DNA of 12,790 nucleotides from positions 1 through 12,790 of the forward strand of contig NZWU01000006.1 in the NCBI GenBank assembly GCA_002701705.1, in the 5' to 3' direction. The stretch comes from Gammaproteobacteria bacterium (GTDB lineage Bacteria; Pseudomonadota; Gammaproteobacteria; GCA-002705445; GCA-002716945). Positions 6,418-12,790 of this stretch are shown piece by piece (position 1 is the stretch's first letter; each line of letters starts with the position of its first letter). The notes beneath the pieces were generated by a model. That model searched no databases. It saw only the letters and a program-made list of their open reading frames with translations, and was not told the origin of the DNA. Both the position numbers and the translations under genes were made by a program.

Positions 6418-7710
6418 ATGGAAGCACAAATAGCTGCAACAGCATCCCATGCTGTTGAACTGGCTTACGCTCTAGACACATTTTATTTTCTAGTAATGGG
6501 AGCGTTTGTCATGTGGATGGCCGCTGGATTTACGATGTTGGAGTCCGGTCTTGTAAGAGCCAAAAATACCACAGAAATACTTACTAAAAATATATCTCTG
6601 TATTCTATAGCCTGTATTATGTACATGATTGTAGGATACAACTTAATGTATCCTGGAAGTGGTTCGGGTGTTATTCCCGCACTAACTTTTTTCTTAGGAG
6701 CTGATCATACCACTGAGGCTGTTCTGGCCAGTGGTGGTGATATTTATTATTCAGGAATATCTGATCATTATTTTCAAGTTGTGTTTGTAGCAACTTCCTG
6801 CTCGATTATATCTGGAGCAGTTGCTGAGAGAATGAAGCTTTGGCCTTTTCTCTGGTTTTGCGTAATAATGACAGCCTTTATTTATCCAATACAGGGTTAT
6901 TGGAAATGGGGTGGCGGTTTCTTAGATGAAGCAGGTTTTTCAGATTTTGCTGGATCTGGTGTAGTCCATTTATGTGGAGCTACAGCTGCATTAGCAGGAG
7001 TCTTGGTACTTGGATCAAGGTCTGGAAAATATAGTGCTGATGGAAAAGTAAACGCTATGCCTGGAGCAAACCTCCCACTAGCGACACTCGGCACCTTCAT
7101 CCTGTGGCTCGGGTGGGTTGGATTTAATGGTGGATCAGAATTAATCATTTCAAATGTTGCAGAAGCTAATGCTGTTTCAATGGTCTTTGTTAATACCAAT
7201 CTAGCAGCCGCTGGAGGAGTCATGGGCTCTTTGATATTGTCCAAATTAATGTTTGGTAGATCAGATTTAACTATGGCTTTAAATGGTGCTATAGCAGGCC
7301 TTGTATCCATTACTGCGGAGCCTTTAGCCCCAACACCTGGGCTTGCGCTCATGATTGGTTTTGTAGGCGGACTAATCGTTGTATTTTCTATTATCACATT
7401 GGATAAGATGAAAATTGATGATCCAGTAGGAGCTATATCAGCTCATGGAACAGCAGGTATTTGGGGATTGTTTGCAGTTGCCTTTACAAGCGGAACACTG
7501 ACTGCACAAATATATGGAGCAGCAGTTATCTTCTTATGGACATTTATTGTCAGTTATATATTTTGGATGATTATTAAAATGTCCTTGGGTCTAAGAGTAA
7601 CTGAAGATGAAGAAAGTGAAGGAGTAGATATTTCTGAATGTGGTTTACAAGCCTATCCAGAATTCAGTAAATCTGTTGAATCAGGTCCATCTGTCTACCC
7701 TAAAAGATAA
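6418..7710 (+). CDS. amtB: Ammonium channel/transporter AmtB
   Basis: The 430-residue inner-membrane protein of the Amt/Rh family has about eleven predicted helices. The pore twin histidines are H184 (SGVVHLCGA) and H343 (SAHGTAGIWG). D176 in FSDFAGSG lies eight residues before H184, as D160 does before H168 in E. coli. The cytosolic tail GLRVTEDEESEGVDISECG is the conserved GlnK-contacting region. Unlike E. coli AmtB no cleavable signal peptide is evident: the first helix (about 20-41) follows a short polar, Ala-rich start. It is third in the torF-glnK-amtB operon, 32 bp after glnK and with an AGGAG site 7 bp before the ATG. Function: passage of ammonium across the inner membrane under nitrogen limitation, gated by GlnK. 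Confidence 0.97.
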   Translation: MEAQIAATASHAVELAYALDTFYFLVMGAFVMWMAAGFTMLESGLVRAKNTTEILTKNISLYSIACIMYMIVGYNLMYPGSGSGVIPALTFFLGADHTTEAVLASGGDIYYSGISDHYFQVVFVATSCSIISGAVAERMKLWPFLWFCVIMTAFIYPIQGYWKWGGGFLDEAGFSDFAGSGVVHLCGATAALAGVLVLGSRSGKYSADGKVNAMPGANLPLATLGTFILWLGWVGFNGGSELIISNVAEANAVSMVFVNTNLAAAGGVMGSLILSKLMFGRSDLTMALNGAIAGLVSITAEPLAPTPGLALMIGFVGGLIVVFSIITLDKMKIDDPVGAISAHGTAGIWGLFAVAFTSGTLTAQIYGAAVIFLWTFIVSYIFWMIIKMSLGLRVTEDEESEGVDISECGLQAYPEFSKSVESGPSVYPKR

Positions 7711-7732
7711 ATAGTACTAGTAGTGTACTTTT

Positions 7733-7765
7733 GGCGCGGTAACTCTCCTCAGTTACTGCGCCTTT
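7733..7765 (+). terminator. Rho-independent terminator of torF-glnK-amtB, overlapping the speE end
   Basis: A 12 bp stem pairs 7733-7744 (GGCGCGGTAACT) with 7751-7762 (AGTTACTGCGCC), with one G-U pair and a 6-base loop, followed by only TTT. It is by far the most GC-rich hairpin in the area. A smaller AGTAC/GTACT hairpin with TTTT lies just before it (7713-7732). The right arm is part of the speE reading frame on the other strand. There is no T-run on the - strand side, so it should act for amtB only. Confidence 0.6.
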
Positions 7766-8489
7766 CGCACCTCATAAAAGACCATACTCCTAAAGGGTAT
7801 GAAGGCATTATAAAGGGATTAATTGTTATGTTTTTAAACCCAACATTACCTAAATCTTTTATCATCGGCTCAATAATTTTTTTATGATGAATAAGCGGTG
7901 ACCCAGATTGTTGTATATAGATACCATTGATATTCAATATATTAAAAACATATTTATAAAATTTTTTTGTAAAAAGTTTTTTTGCACAACCAACAGGATC
8001 AGTAGTATCAACGATTACAAGATCAAACTGTTTATCATTATCTTTAACCCAATCATAACCGTCGTCAAAAAATACGTTAATTTTTTTCATAAAACTTTTC
8101 TTAATATTAAAAAAATTAGGAAAATAATCTTTGCAGGAGTCTGTTACTACCTTGTCTATTTCAACTAGAGTGATAGATTGTATATTCTTCCTGTCGCTTA
8201 GTTGCTTTATTAATCCAAAATCTCCTCCTCCAATTATAAGTATATTCTTTATAACTTTTTTGCTTGTTATTAATTCAGAACATTTGCCATGATAGAAATG
8301 ATGGTCTTTCTCAGTAAACATAAAACAACCATCAATCATAAGTACATTGCCAAAGTCGTCAGATTGGTATATTTCAATTGTTTGATACTTTGATTTTTTG
8401 CTTATGAGCCTCTTTTTAACTCTAATAGAAAATGAAGATTTAGTGTCTGGGTTATATTCACATACAATTTTTTTTTTCATAAAACCCAT
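7749..8489 (-). CDS. speE: Spermidine synthase (aminopropyltransferase)
   Basis: This enzyme transfers an aminopropyl group from decarboxylated AdoMet to putrescine to make spermidine. From the ATG at 8489 the protein has 246 residues. It shows the Rossmann motif IIGGGDFG (about 85-92; E. coli has GGGDG), VEID (109-112) that binds the nucleoside part, DDG (142-144), and the catalytic/polyamine-binding DTTDPVG (161-167). Also present are YHG at 66-68 and the late SYPLGVWSF segment. It is shorter than E. coli SpeE (288), with some loss at the N-terminus and loops. The start is uncertain: TTG at 8507, ATG at 8489 or ATG at 8480, none with a good ribosome-binding site. The gene is divergent from speD and its stop lies in the loop of the amtB terminator. 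A related aminopropyltransferase of different polyamine specificity is possible. Confidence 0.88.
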   Translation of the reverse strand: MGFMKKKIVCEYNPDTKSSFSIRVKKRLISKKSKYQTIEIYQSDDFGNVLMIDGCFMFTEKDHHFYHGKCSELITSKKVIKNILIIGGGDFGLIKQLSDRKNIQSITLVEIDKVVTDSCKDYFPNFFNIKKSFMKKINVFFDDGYDWVKDNDKQFDLVIVDTTDPVGCAKKLFTKKFYKYVFNILNINGIYIQQSGSPLIHHKKIIEPMIKDLGNVGFKNITINPFIMPSYPLGVWSFMRCERRSN

Positions 8490-8520
8490 AATATGATATT
8501 CTGTCAAAAATTAATATCTA
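8490..8520. promoter_or_regulatory. Very short divergent speE/speD start region
   Basis: Only about 31 bp separate the likely start codons. A TATGAT (8492-8497, + strand) is a possible -10 for speD but without a clear -35, and neither gene has a recognisable Shine-Dalgarno. Promoters must overlap each other or lie inside the opposing coding region, and the speD message may be nearly leaderless. Confidence 0.3.
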
Positions 8521-8904
8521 ATGAATGTAAAACACAAACATCTAATTGTCAGGGCAGAAGTTTCTGATACTCCAACTAAGAAGGACTTACATAAAGTGCT
8601 TGAATGGATGGAAAATTTGATTAAAAAAATTGATATGAAACTTATGCATGGACCATCCATCTCATATATTGATCAGAAAGGTAACCGTGGAATTACTTGC
8701 ATGGCATTGATTGAAACCAGCCATATTGTATTGCATATTTGGGATGAAAATAATCCAGGTCTATTTCAGCTTGATATCTATAGCTGTAAAGATATTAATA
8801 CAAAAACAGTACTTAATTTTTTTAAAGATTCATTTGCAGTAGTCAAACTTGAATATAAATTCTTAGATAGGGAGAATAATCTAACATTGGTTGATGAAAA
8901 CTAG
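8521..8904 (+). CDS. speD: S-adenosylmethionine decarboxylase family protein (SpeD-like)
   Basis: This 127-residue protein belongs to the pyruvoyl-dependent AdoMet decarboxylase family, which makes the aminopropyl donor for spermidine synthase. The core is IETSHIVLHIWDE (64-76) and QLDIYSC (83-89). S67 would become the pyruvoyl group by self-cleavage; H72 and C89 correspond to the processing and catalytic His and Cys of the Thermotoga enzyme. The N-terminus (HKHLIVRAEV) corresponds to the first strand of the family. The residue before the Ser is Thr (T66), not the usual Glu of the ESH motif, so cleavage would be Thr-Ser. My recollection is that similar TSH proteins occur in marine bacteria and phages, but I could not check this. 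Some SpeD homologs are now known to decarboxylate ornithine or arginine instead of AdoMet, so the substrate is not certain. The divergent speE supports a polyamine role. Confidence 0.82.
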   Translation: MNVKHKHLIVRAEVSDTPTKKDLHKVLEWMENLIKKIDMKLMHGPSISYIDQKGNRGITCMALIETSHIVLHIWDENNPGLFQLDIYSCKDINTKTVLNFFKDSFAVVKLEYKFLDRENNLTLVDEN

Positions 8905-8921
8905 ATCAACCTTTTGTTTTT
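8889..8921 (+). terminator. Rho-independent terminator of speD, embedded in the HAD-gene end
   Basis: A perfect 7 bp stem pairs GGTTGAT (8889-8895) with ATCAACC (8905-8911) around a 9-base loop that holds the speD stop codon. TTTTGTTTTT (8912-8921) follows immediately. On the - strand this same T-run encodes Lys-Thr-Lys at the C-terminus of the HAD phosphatase, and the right arm contains its stop codon. There is no T-run in the other direction, so it terminates only speD. Confidence 0.75.
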
Positions 8922-9754
8922 CTGCATTTTTCTAATTCAAAATTATATTTAATTTTAGAAACGATATAGCCCAGCAATAGACATGTTCTCTTGAATAATT
9001 CACTTTCTTTTGTGTAATTAGCTTGTGCAATAAAATCTACTCTTTTTGCATTCAGTAATTGTTTACAAGTCTTTAACTGTTTTTTTTGTGACTTTTGAAA
9101 TACAGCAATTGAGTGACCCCCTTCCTTCTTAATTAGAGCCATACTAGGTACGTCTGTCATCCCATCACCAATATAAATCATATTATGGAAAGGTATAGGC
9201 CGTTTATTTTCTGGCATGTGAGTGTTAATGCTTTCTGAGGTGTTTTCTTTGCCTTTATTAATTCTAAATAAATACTGTGTTTTTGTGGTATCAGTCACTA
9301 CAGTTTTTGGAAAAATTGCATAACCTTTATTATCATAAAAATATTCAGAAGCAAAAATTCTCTTTACATATTTTTTTATTGAAATTCCATCTAAAATCTC
9401 CAAATGACCAGCGGAAATAATATAATGCGATATTTGAATATTTTTAGACAAACTTCCAACATACTTGTTTATATTGGAAAACCATTTCCCAACACCATTA
9501 TAATAAACAATATCTTTGCCCATTTTATGAAATATATTTTTAGAAATTTTAATATTTCTTTTTTTAGCTTCATCTAACAAATGTCTCATATATACCATCA
9601 TTAATTCACCTCCAGTGGAGATTGATTCTTTTTTGATTGAACTCCAAAAACTTTTTGATTTAATTCCAAGTTTTGGGATGATAGTATATTCTTGCATTGT
9701 CTTTGGAGTCAAAGTTCCATCGAAATCATAAACTATTGCTATTTTATTTTGCAT
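8906..9754 (-). CDS. HAD-superfamily hydrolase, phosphoserine-phosphatase-like, substrate unknown
   Basis: The 282-residue cytosolic protein has all four HAD motifs. Motif I is YDFDGTLT (nucleophile D10, acid/base D12), motif II is IISAG (S114), motif III is K158 in TDTTKTQ, and motif IV is IGDGMTDVPS (D197, D201). A helical cap domain lies between motifs I and II (about 17-105), as in subfamily I phosphatases related to SerB. The opening DFDGTLTPKTMQEY and the GGHSIAVF segment after motif IV resemble a widespread family of about 280 residues without an assigned substrate. It starts 3 bp after the argS stop and is the last gene of priA-argS-HAD. No clear ribosome-binding site is present, so translation may be coupled to argS. 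It ends one base from the speD stop, tail-to-tail. Confidence 0.8.
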   Translation of the reverse strand: MQNKIAIVYDFDGTLTPKTMQEYTIIPKLGIKSKSFWSSIKKESISTGGELMMVYMRHLLDEAKKRNIKISKNIFHKMGKDIVYYNGVGKWFSNINKYVGSLSKNIQISHYIISAGHLEILDGISIKKYVKRIFASEYFYDNKGYAIFPKTVVTDTTKTQYLFRINKGKENTSESINTHMPENKRPIPFHNMIYIGDGMTDVPSMALIKKEGGHSIAVFQKSQKKQLKTCKQLLNAKRVDFIAQANYTKESELFKRTCLLLGYIVSKIKYNFELEKCRKTKG

Positions 9755-9757
9755 ATA

Positions 9758-11365
9758 TTACATTTTCTCAGGTGCGTTTATATTAAGAAGTTCCAATCCA
9801 CATTTAATAACTTTCTGGACAGCAGCTACAAGGTAGATTTTATCATAATCAATTTTTTCTGTTAGCAATTTCACATTTGCATAATAGCTATGAAAATCTT
9901 GCGATAATTTTTGAAGATAATGAGTCATTACATGTGGTTGTAATCCTGTAATAGATTTTTCACAGGTTTCATAGAAACTATTCAAGGAACTGATAAGTTT
10001 TTTTTCAAAATCATTTTTAAGACTATCTGGATTAAACTTATACTGCTCTAATTTTCCTACCTCATTTAATATTTTTTCAATTCTTGCATGCGCATATTGT
10101 ATATAGTAGACAGGATTGTTTTTATCTTCAGCAATAGCAACATTTAAGTCAAAATCTAAGTGCTGATCCTTCTTTTTAGTTAAATAGAAAAAATTTATGG
10201 CATCATTCCCAATTTCATCTACTAAAGTCTTCAGTGTTACAAATTTACCCTTTCTTGTAGACATTGATATTTTTTCTTTACCTCTATAGAGATTTGCAAA
10301 CTGAATAAGATGTATATCAAGTTTTTTAGTGTTATGACCTAATGCCTCCATTCCATATTTAATTCTTGGAATATAACCATGGTGGTCAGCGCCCCAAATA
10401 TTTATTACTAGATCATATTTTGATAATTTATAATCATGATACGCTAAATCTGATGCAAGGTAGGTATGTTCGCCATTAGATTTTATTAGAGGCCTCAGTT
10501 CATCAGCTTTTAACATTAATGCGCCTTCATGATTTTTACTATGCCCAGTTTCCTCTAATTTTTTTAAAATTTCTTTTACCCTCATATTCTCAAACAAGCT
10601 AGTTTCATAAAACCATTCATCGAAGTGAATACCGAGTTGTTCTAAATCTTTTTTAATATAGTTCTCAATCATATATTGGCAAATAATTGAAATCCATTTT
10701 CTTTTCTCAGACGCCCCAATAGATGTGGATATTTCTTTAAATTTTGGAAACTTTTTTTCTATTCCACTTGCTGCATCAATAATATATTCACCCTTGTATA
10801 ATTCATCCTTAGTAATATCTCCTGATACTTCGCATTTGCTAATACTGTGGAATAATAAAGTCATTTGTCTTCCAACATCATTAACATAATATTCTGTGTG
10901 GACATCATGACCTTGTATTCTTAGAAATTTTGCAATTATGTTCCCATAGATAGCTCCTCTACCATGACCAACATGCAAGGGTCCCGTTGGGTTTGCTGAA
11001 ACAAATTCAACATGAATTTTTTTGGGAGAGTTTGTTTTAAATGGCGCCAGAAGGTCTTTGCTTTTTATAATATCTGTAACTATATTATTTTTTTGTGTAT
11101 TTTTAATAGAGAAATTTATATATCCAGGTTTTGCGACATCAAAAGTAAATAAATCTGTAGGCTGTAATTCTTTAACTATACCCAAAGCAATATCCATAGG
11201 ATCCTTATTGAGTTTCTTGGATAATTTCATTGCTATATTTGAAAAGTAATCAGCTTTGATATGCTTTGCAGCTGTTGGTTGTACCTCAACTAATTCGTCT
11301 AAACCATTTTTTCCAAAATCTTTTTTGAGAGCTTCTATTAGTAAATTTTTTAATTTATTTTTCAA
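9758..11365 (-). CDS. argS: Arginyl-tRNA synthetase
   Basis: This class I synthetase charges tRNA-Arg. In 535 residues it shows the N-terminal Add1 domain (1 to about 90), the HIGH motif as HVGH at 131-134 in NPTGPLHVGHGRGAIYGN, and WGADHHGYIPR (324-334), the conserved ArgRS segment in the Rossmann fold. The KMSKS equivalent is KISMSTRKG (365-373). The C-terminal DALR anticodon-binding domain includes YYIQYAHARI and a hydrophobic end. The length is slightly below E. coli (577) because of shorter insertions. It follows priA after 15 bp, an order also seen in pseudomonads, and leads into the HAD phosphatase. Its substrate tRNA-Arg(CCG) lies elsewhere in this window, with an unusual discriminator base. 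Confidence 0.97.
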   Translation of the reverse strand: MKNKLKNLLIEALKKDFGKNGLDELVEVQPTAAKHIKADYFSNIAMKLSKKLNKDPMDIALGIVKELQPTDLFTFDVAKPGYINFSIKNTQKNNIVTDIIKSKDLLAPFKTNSPKKIHVEFVSANPTGPLHVGHGRGAIYGNIIAKFLRIQGHDVHTEYYVNDVGRQMTLLFHSISKCEVSGDITKDELYKGEYIIDAASGIEKKFPKFKEISTSIGASEKRKWISIICQYMIENYIKKDLEQLGIHFDEWFYETSLFENMRVKEILKKLEETGHSKNHEGALMLKADELRPLIKSNGEHTYLASDLAYHDYKLSKYDLVINIWGADHHGYIPRIKYGMEALGHNTKKLDIHLIQFANLYRGKEKISMSTRKGKFVTLKTLVDEIGNDAINFFYLTKKKDQHLDFDLNVAIAEDKNNPVYYIQYAHARIEKILNEVGKLEQYKFNPDSLKNDFEKKLISSLNSFYETCEKSITGLQPHVMTHYLQKLSQDFHSYYANVKLLTEKIDYDKIYLVAAVQKVIKCGLELLNINAPEKM

Positions 11366-11380
11366 ATCGGCATGAACCTT

Positions 11381-12790
11381 CTAATACAAATCTAGAGGGT
11401 CAATATCTAAAGACCATCTTACATTACTTAACTTCTTATTTATTATATACTCTCTTATTTTTTGAGATTTTTGTAGTAAAAGTTTTCTATTTGAGGATTT
11501 TATCATCAACTGAAAATAGTACATGTTATTTTTTTTTGTTATAGGAGATGGAACTGGCCCATAAATATATACACTTTTATCGGTATCAAAATAATTTTTT
11601 ATTTTTTGCAGAAATGTTAAACATAAGGCCCCTTTATAAGATGCAAATTTTAGTAAAGCAATGTAGCTATACGGTGGCAGATGTGTCTCCTTCCTCTCTA
11701 ATAACGCCTTATCAGAGAAACTCTTATAGCCATGCTTTAATAGTTCAAGAATAAGAGGATGATTTGGCTTCCTTGTTTGGATAATAACTCTTCCCTGTTT
11801 CTTATGCCTACCTGATCTTCCAGAAACTTGAACCATTAATTGTGCCGTCCTCTCAAGACCACGAAAATCAATACTATGTAAACCTGAATCAATATCTATT
11901 ATTCCAACAAGAGATACATTTGGAAAATCATGCCCTTTGACAAGCATTTGCGTTCCTATTAATATGTCTACGGCTCCAGTCTTAGCTTTTTCGATAAAGT
12001 CATCTAATTTTTTACTAGTATTAATATTGTCACTATCAATTCTCATTATTTTTGATGATGGGAAGATAGATCTTAATTTTTCTTCAATTCTTTCTGTGCC
12101 AAAACCTAATGGAATTATTTCACTTTCTTTGCAGCAATTACCTACTTGATTATAATGTTTTTTAAATCCACAGTGATGACACCATAACTTTTTATCACCA
12201 GAATGATATGCCATATAAGAATCACATTTATTACACTTAGAAATCCAACCACATTTTTTACAAAGTAAAGTGTGACTAAAACCCCTCCGTCCAATGAATA
12301 GTAATGTCTGTTCTTTGTTATTAATCTGTTGCTGTATTTGTTTTTTTAATTCAGAAGACAGGCCTTCATCAGGAATATCCTTATTTAAATCTACAAGTAT
12401 AATTTTGGGCAATGTGGGTGAAAAAAATCTTTTTCTTAATTCTAAATGCTTATATTTTTTTATTTTACAATTATATAAGCTTTCAAAAGAAGGTGTCGCA
12501 CTCCCTAGAATAATAGGTAGATTATTATTTTTTGCTCTTATTATTGATAAGTCACGTGCATGATATTTAAATTTTTCCTGCTGTTTTAGAGATAAATCAT
12601 GTTCTTCATCAATAATTATTGCTTTTAGGTTTTTAAATGGTAAAAAAATTGATGACCTTGTCCCTACGATAATATCTAAGTAACCATTTTTAGCATTTAA
12701 CCATACATTTAGTTTTTCATTTTCACTCAAAGATGAATGGTAGGTACCTACATTAAAATTTAAATATTTCTTGAACCTCTCTAAGGTTTG
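11381..12790 (-). CDS. priA: Primosomal protein N' (replication restart helicase PriA), 5'-truncated by the window edge
   Basis: The frame is open to the right edge, so the visible part is the C-terminal 469 residues; about 260 N-terminal residues, including the DNA-binding domain and Walker A, lie outside. PriA reloads the replisome at stalled forks. Visible helicase motifs are GTRSSIFLPF, the DEAH-type box DEEHD (61-65), GSATPS (96-101), GTQMLVKGHDFP and the arginine-finger region QVSGRSGR. The cysteine-rich zinc insert has CKKC, CNKC and CHHC (177/180, 186/189, 204/207), but the last pair is NCC (219/220) instead of CxxC. The C-terminus ends SLDIDPLDLY, close to E. coli LDVDP. The TTG at 12730 is internal. 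It heads the visible part of priA-argS-HAD. Confidence 0.97.
   Translation of the reverse strand, partial: QTLERFKKYLNFNVGTYHSSLSENEKLNVWLNAKNGYLDIIVGTRSSIFLPFKNLKAIIIDEEHDLSLKQQEKFKYHARDLSIIRAKNNNLPIILGSATPSFESLYNCKIKKYKHLELRKRFFSPTLPKIILVDLNKDIPDEGLSSELKKQIQQQINNKEQTLLFIGRRGFSHTLLCKKCGWISKCNKCDSYMAYHSGDKKLWCHHCGFKKHYNQVGNCCKESEIIPLGFGTERIEEKLRSIFPSSKIMRIDSDNINTSKKLDDFIEKAKTGAVDILIGTQMLVKGHDFPNVSLVGIIDIDSGLHSIDFRGLERTAQLMVQVSGRSGRHKKQGRVIIQTRKPNHPLILELLKHGYKSFSDKALLERKETHLPPYSYIALLKFASYKGALCLTFLQKIKNYFDTDKSVYIYGPVPSPITKKNNMYYFQLMIKSSNRKLLLQKSQKIREYIINKKLSNVRWSLDIDPLDLY

Noticed and set aside
6897..7397. A 166-codon ORF on the - strand inside amtB.
   Set aside because: It is a shadow of the amtB reading frame. 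The amtB motifs are intact and the antisense product has no recognisable domain or ribosome-binding site.
7779..7803. CATAC...GTATG inverted repeat as a second terminator after amtB.
   Set aside because: Only five base pairs with no T-run, well inside speE coding sequence; a chance repeat.
8490..8507. TTG at 8507 as the speE start.
   Set aside because: The extra residues (TEYHI) have no family counterpart and no ribosome-binding site precedes them. ATG codons at 8489 and 8480 are more plausible, though the exact start stays open.

Overview
The window is AT-rich (roughly one third G+C by eye), gene-dense chromosomal DNA, almost certainly from a gammaproteobacterium with a compact genome, such as a streamlined marine lineage or a reduced symbiont. 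The evidence is gene order and content: polA followed by diheme cytochrome c4 and dsbA, priA followed by argS, and ubiK divergent from a glnK-amtB operon are all arrangements known from Gammaproteobacteria. Genes touch or overlap at most junctions, and no insertion sequence, phage gene or CRISPR array is visible. I cannot name the genus from sequence alone.

Left part (1-4183, + strand): the 3' two thirds of polA, then cytochrome c4, dsbA and folD. Cytochrome c4 and dsbA overlap by one base and folD follows 15 bp later, so the last three look like one operon with its own promoter just after polA. A convergent tRNA-Arg(CCG) gene overlaps the folD stop codon.

Middle part (4182-7710): a membrane-anchored cytochrome c5 (+), then ubiK (-), a ubiquinone-biosynthesis accessory factor. 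Next comes a 241 bp regulatory region with a well-matched sigma-54 promoter and an NtrC-type palindrome 148 bp upstream of the predicted start. This region drives torF-glnK-amtB (+): an outer-membrane porin, the PII signal protein and the ammonium channel. Together they read as a nitrogen-starvation ammonium-uptake unit.

Right part (7749-12790): spermidine synthase speE (-) and a SpeD-family AdoMet decarboxylase (+) are divergent, with only about 31 bp between their starts. Then, all on the - strand, comes an operon read from the right edge: priA (5' end outside the window), argS and a HAD-family phosphatase.

The content is mostly housekeeping, and I see no clear novel multi-gene system. The points most worth a second look are the SpeD homolog with Thr-Ser instead of Glu-Ser at its self-cleavage site, the NtrC site lying against the ubiK ribosome-binding site, the porin inside the NtrC/sigma-54 ammonium operon, rho-independent terminators embedded in the coding ends of opposing genes, a displaced zinc-ligand cysteine in PriA, and a tRNA-Arg whose discriminator base would be U because it sits in the folD stop codon.
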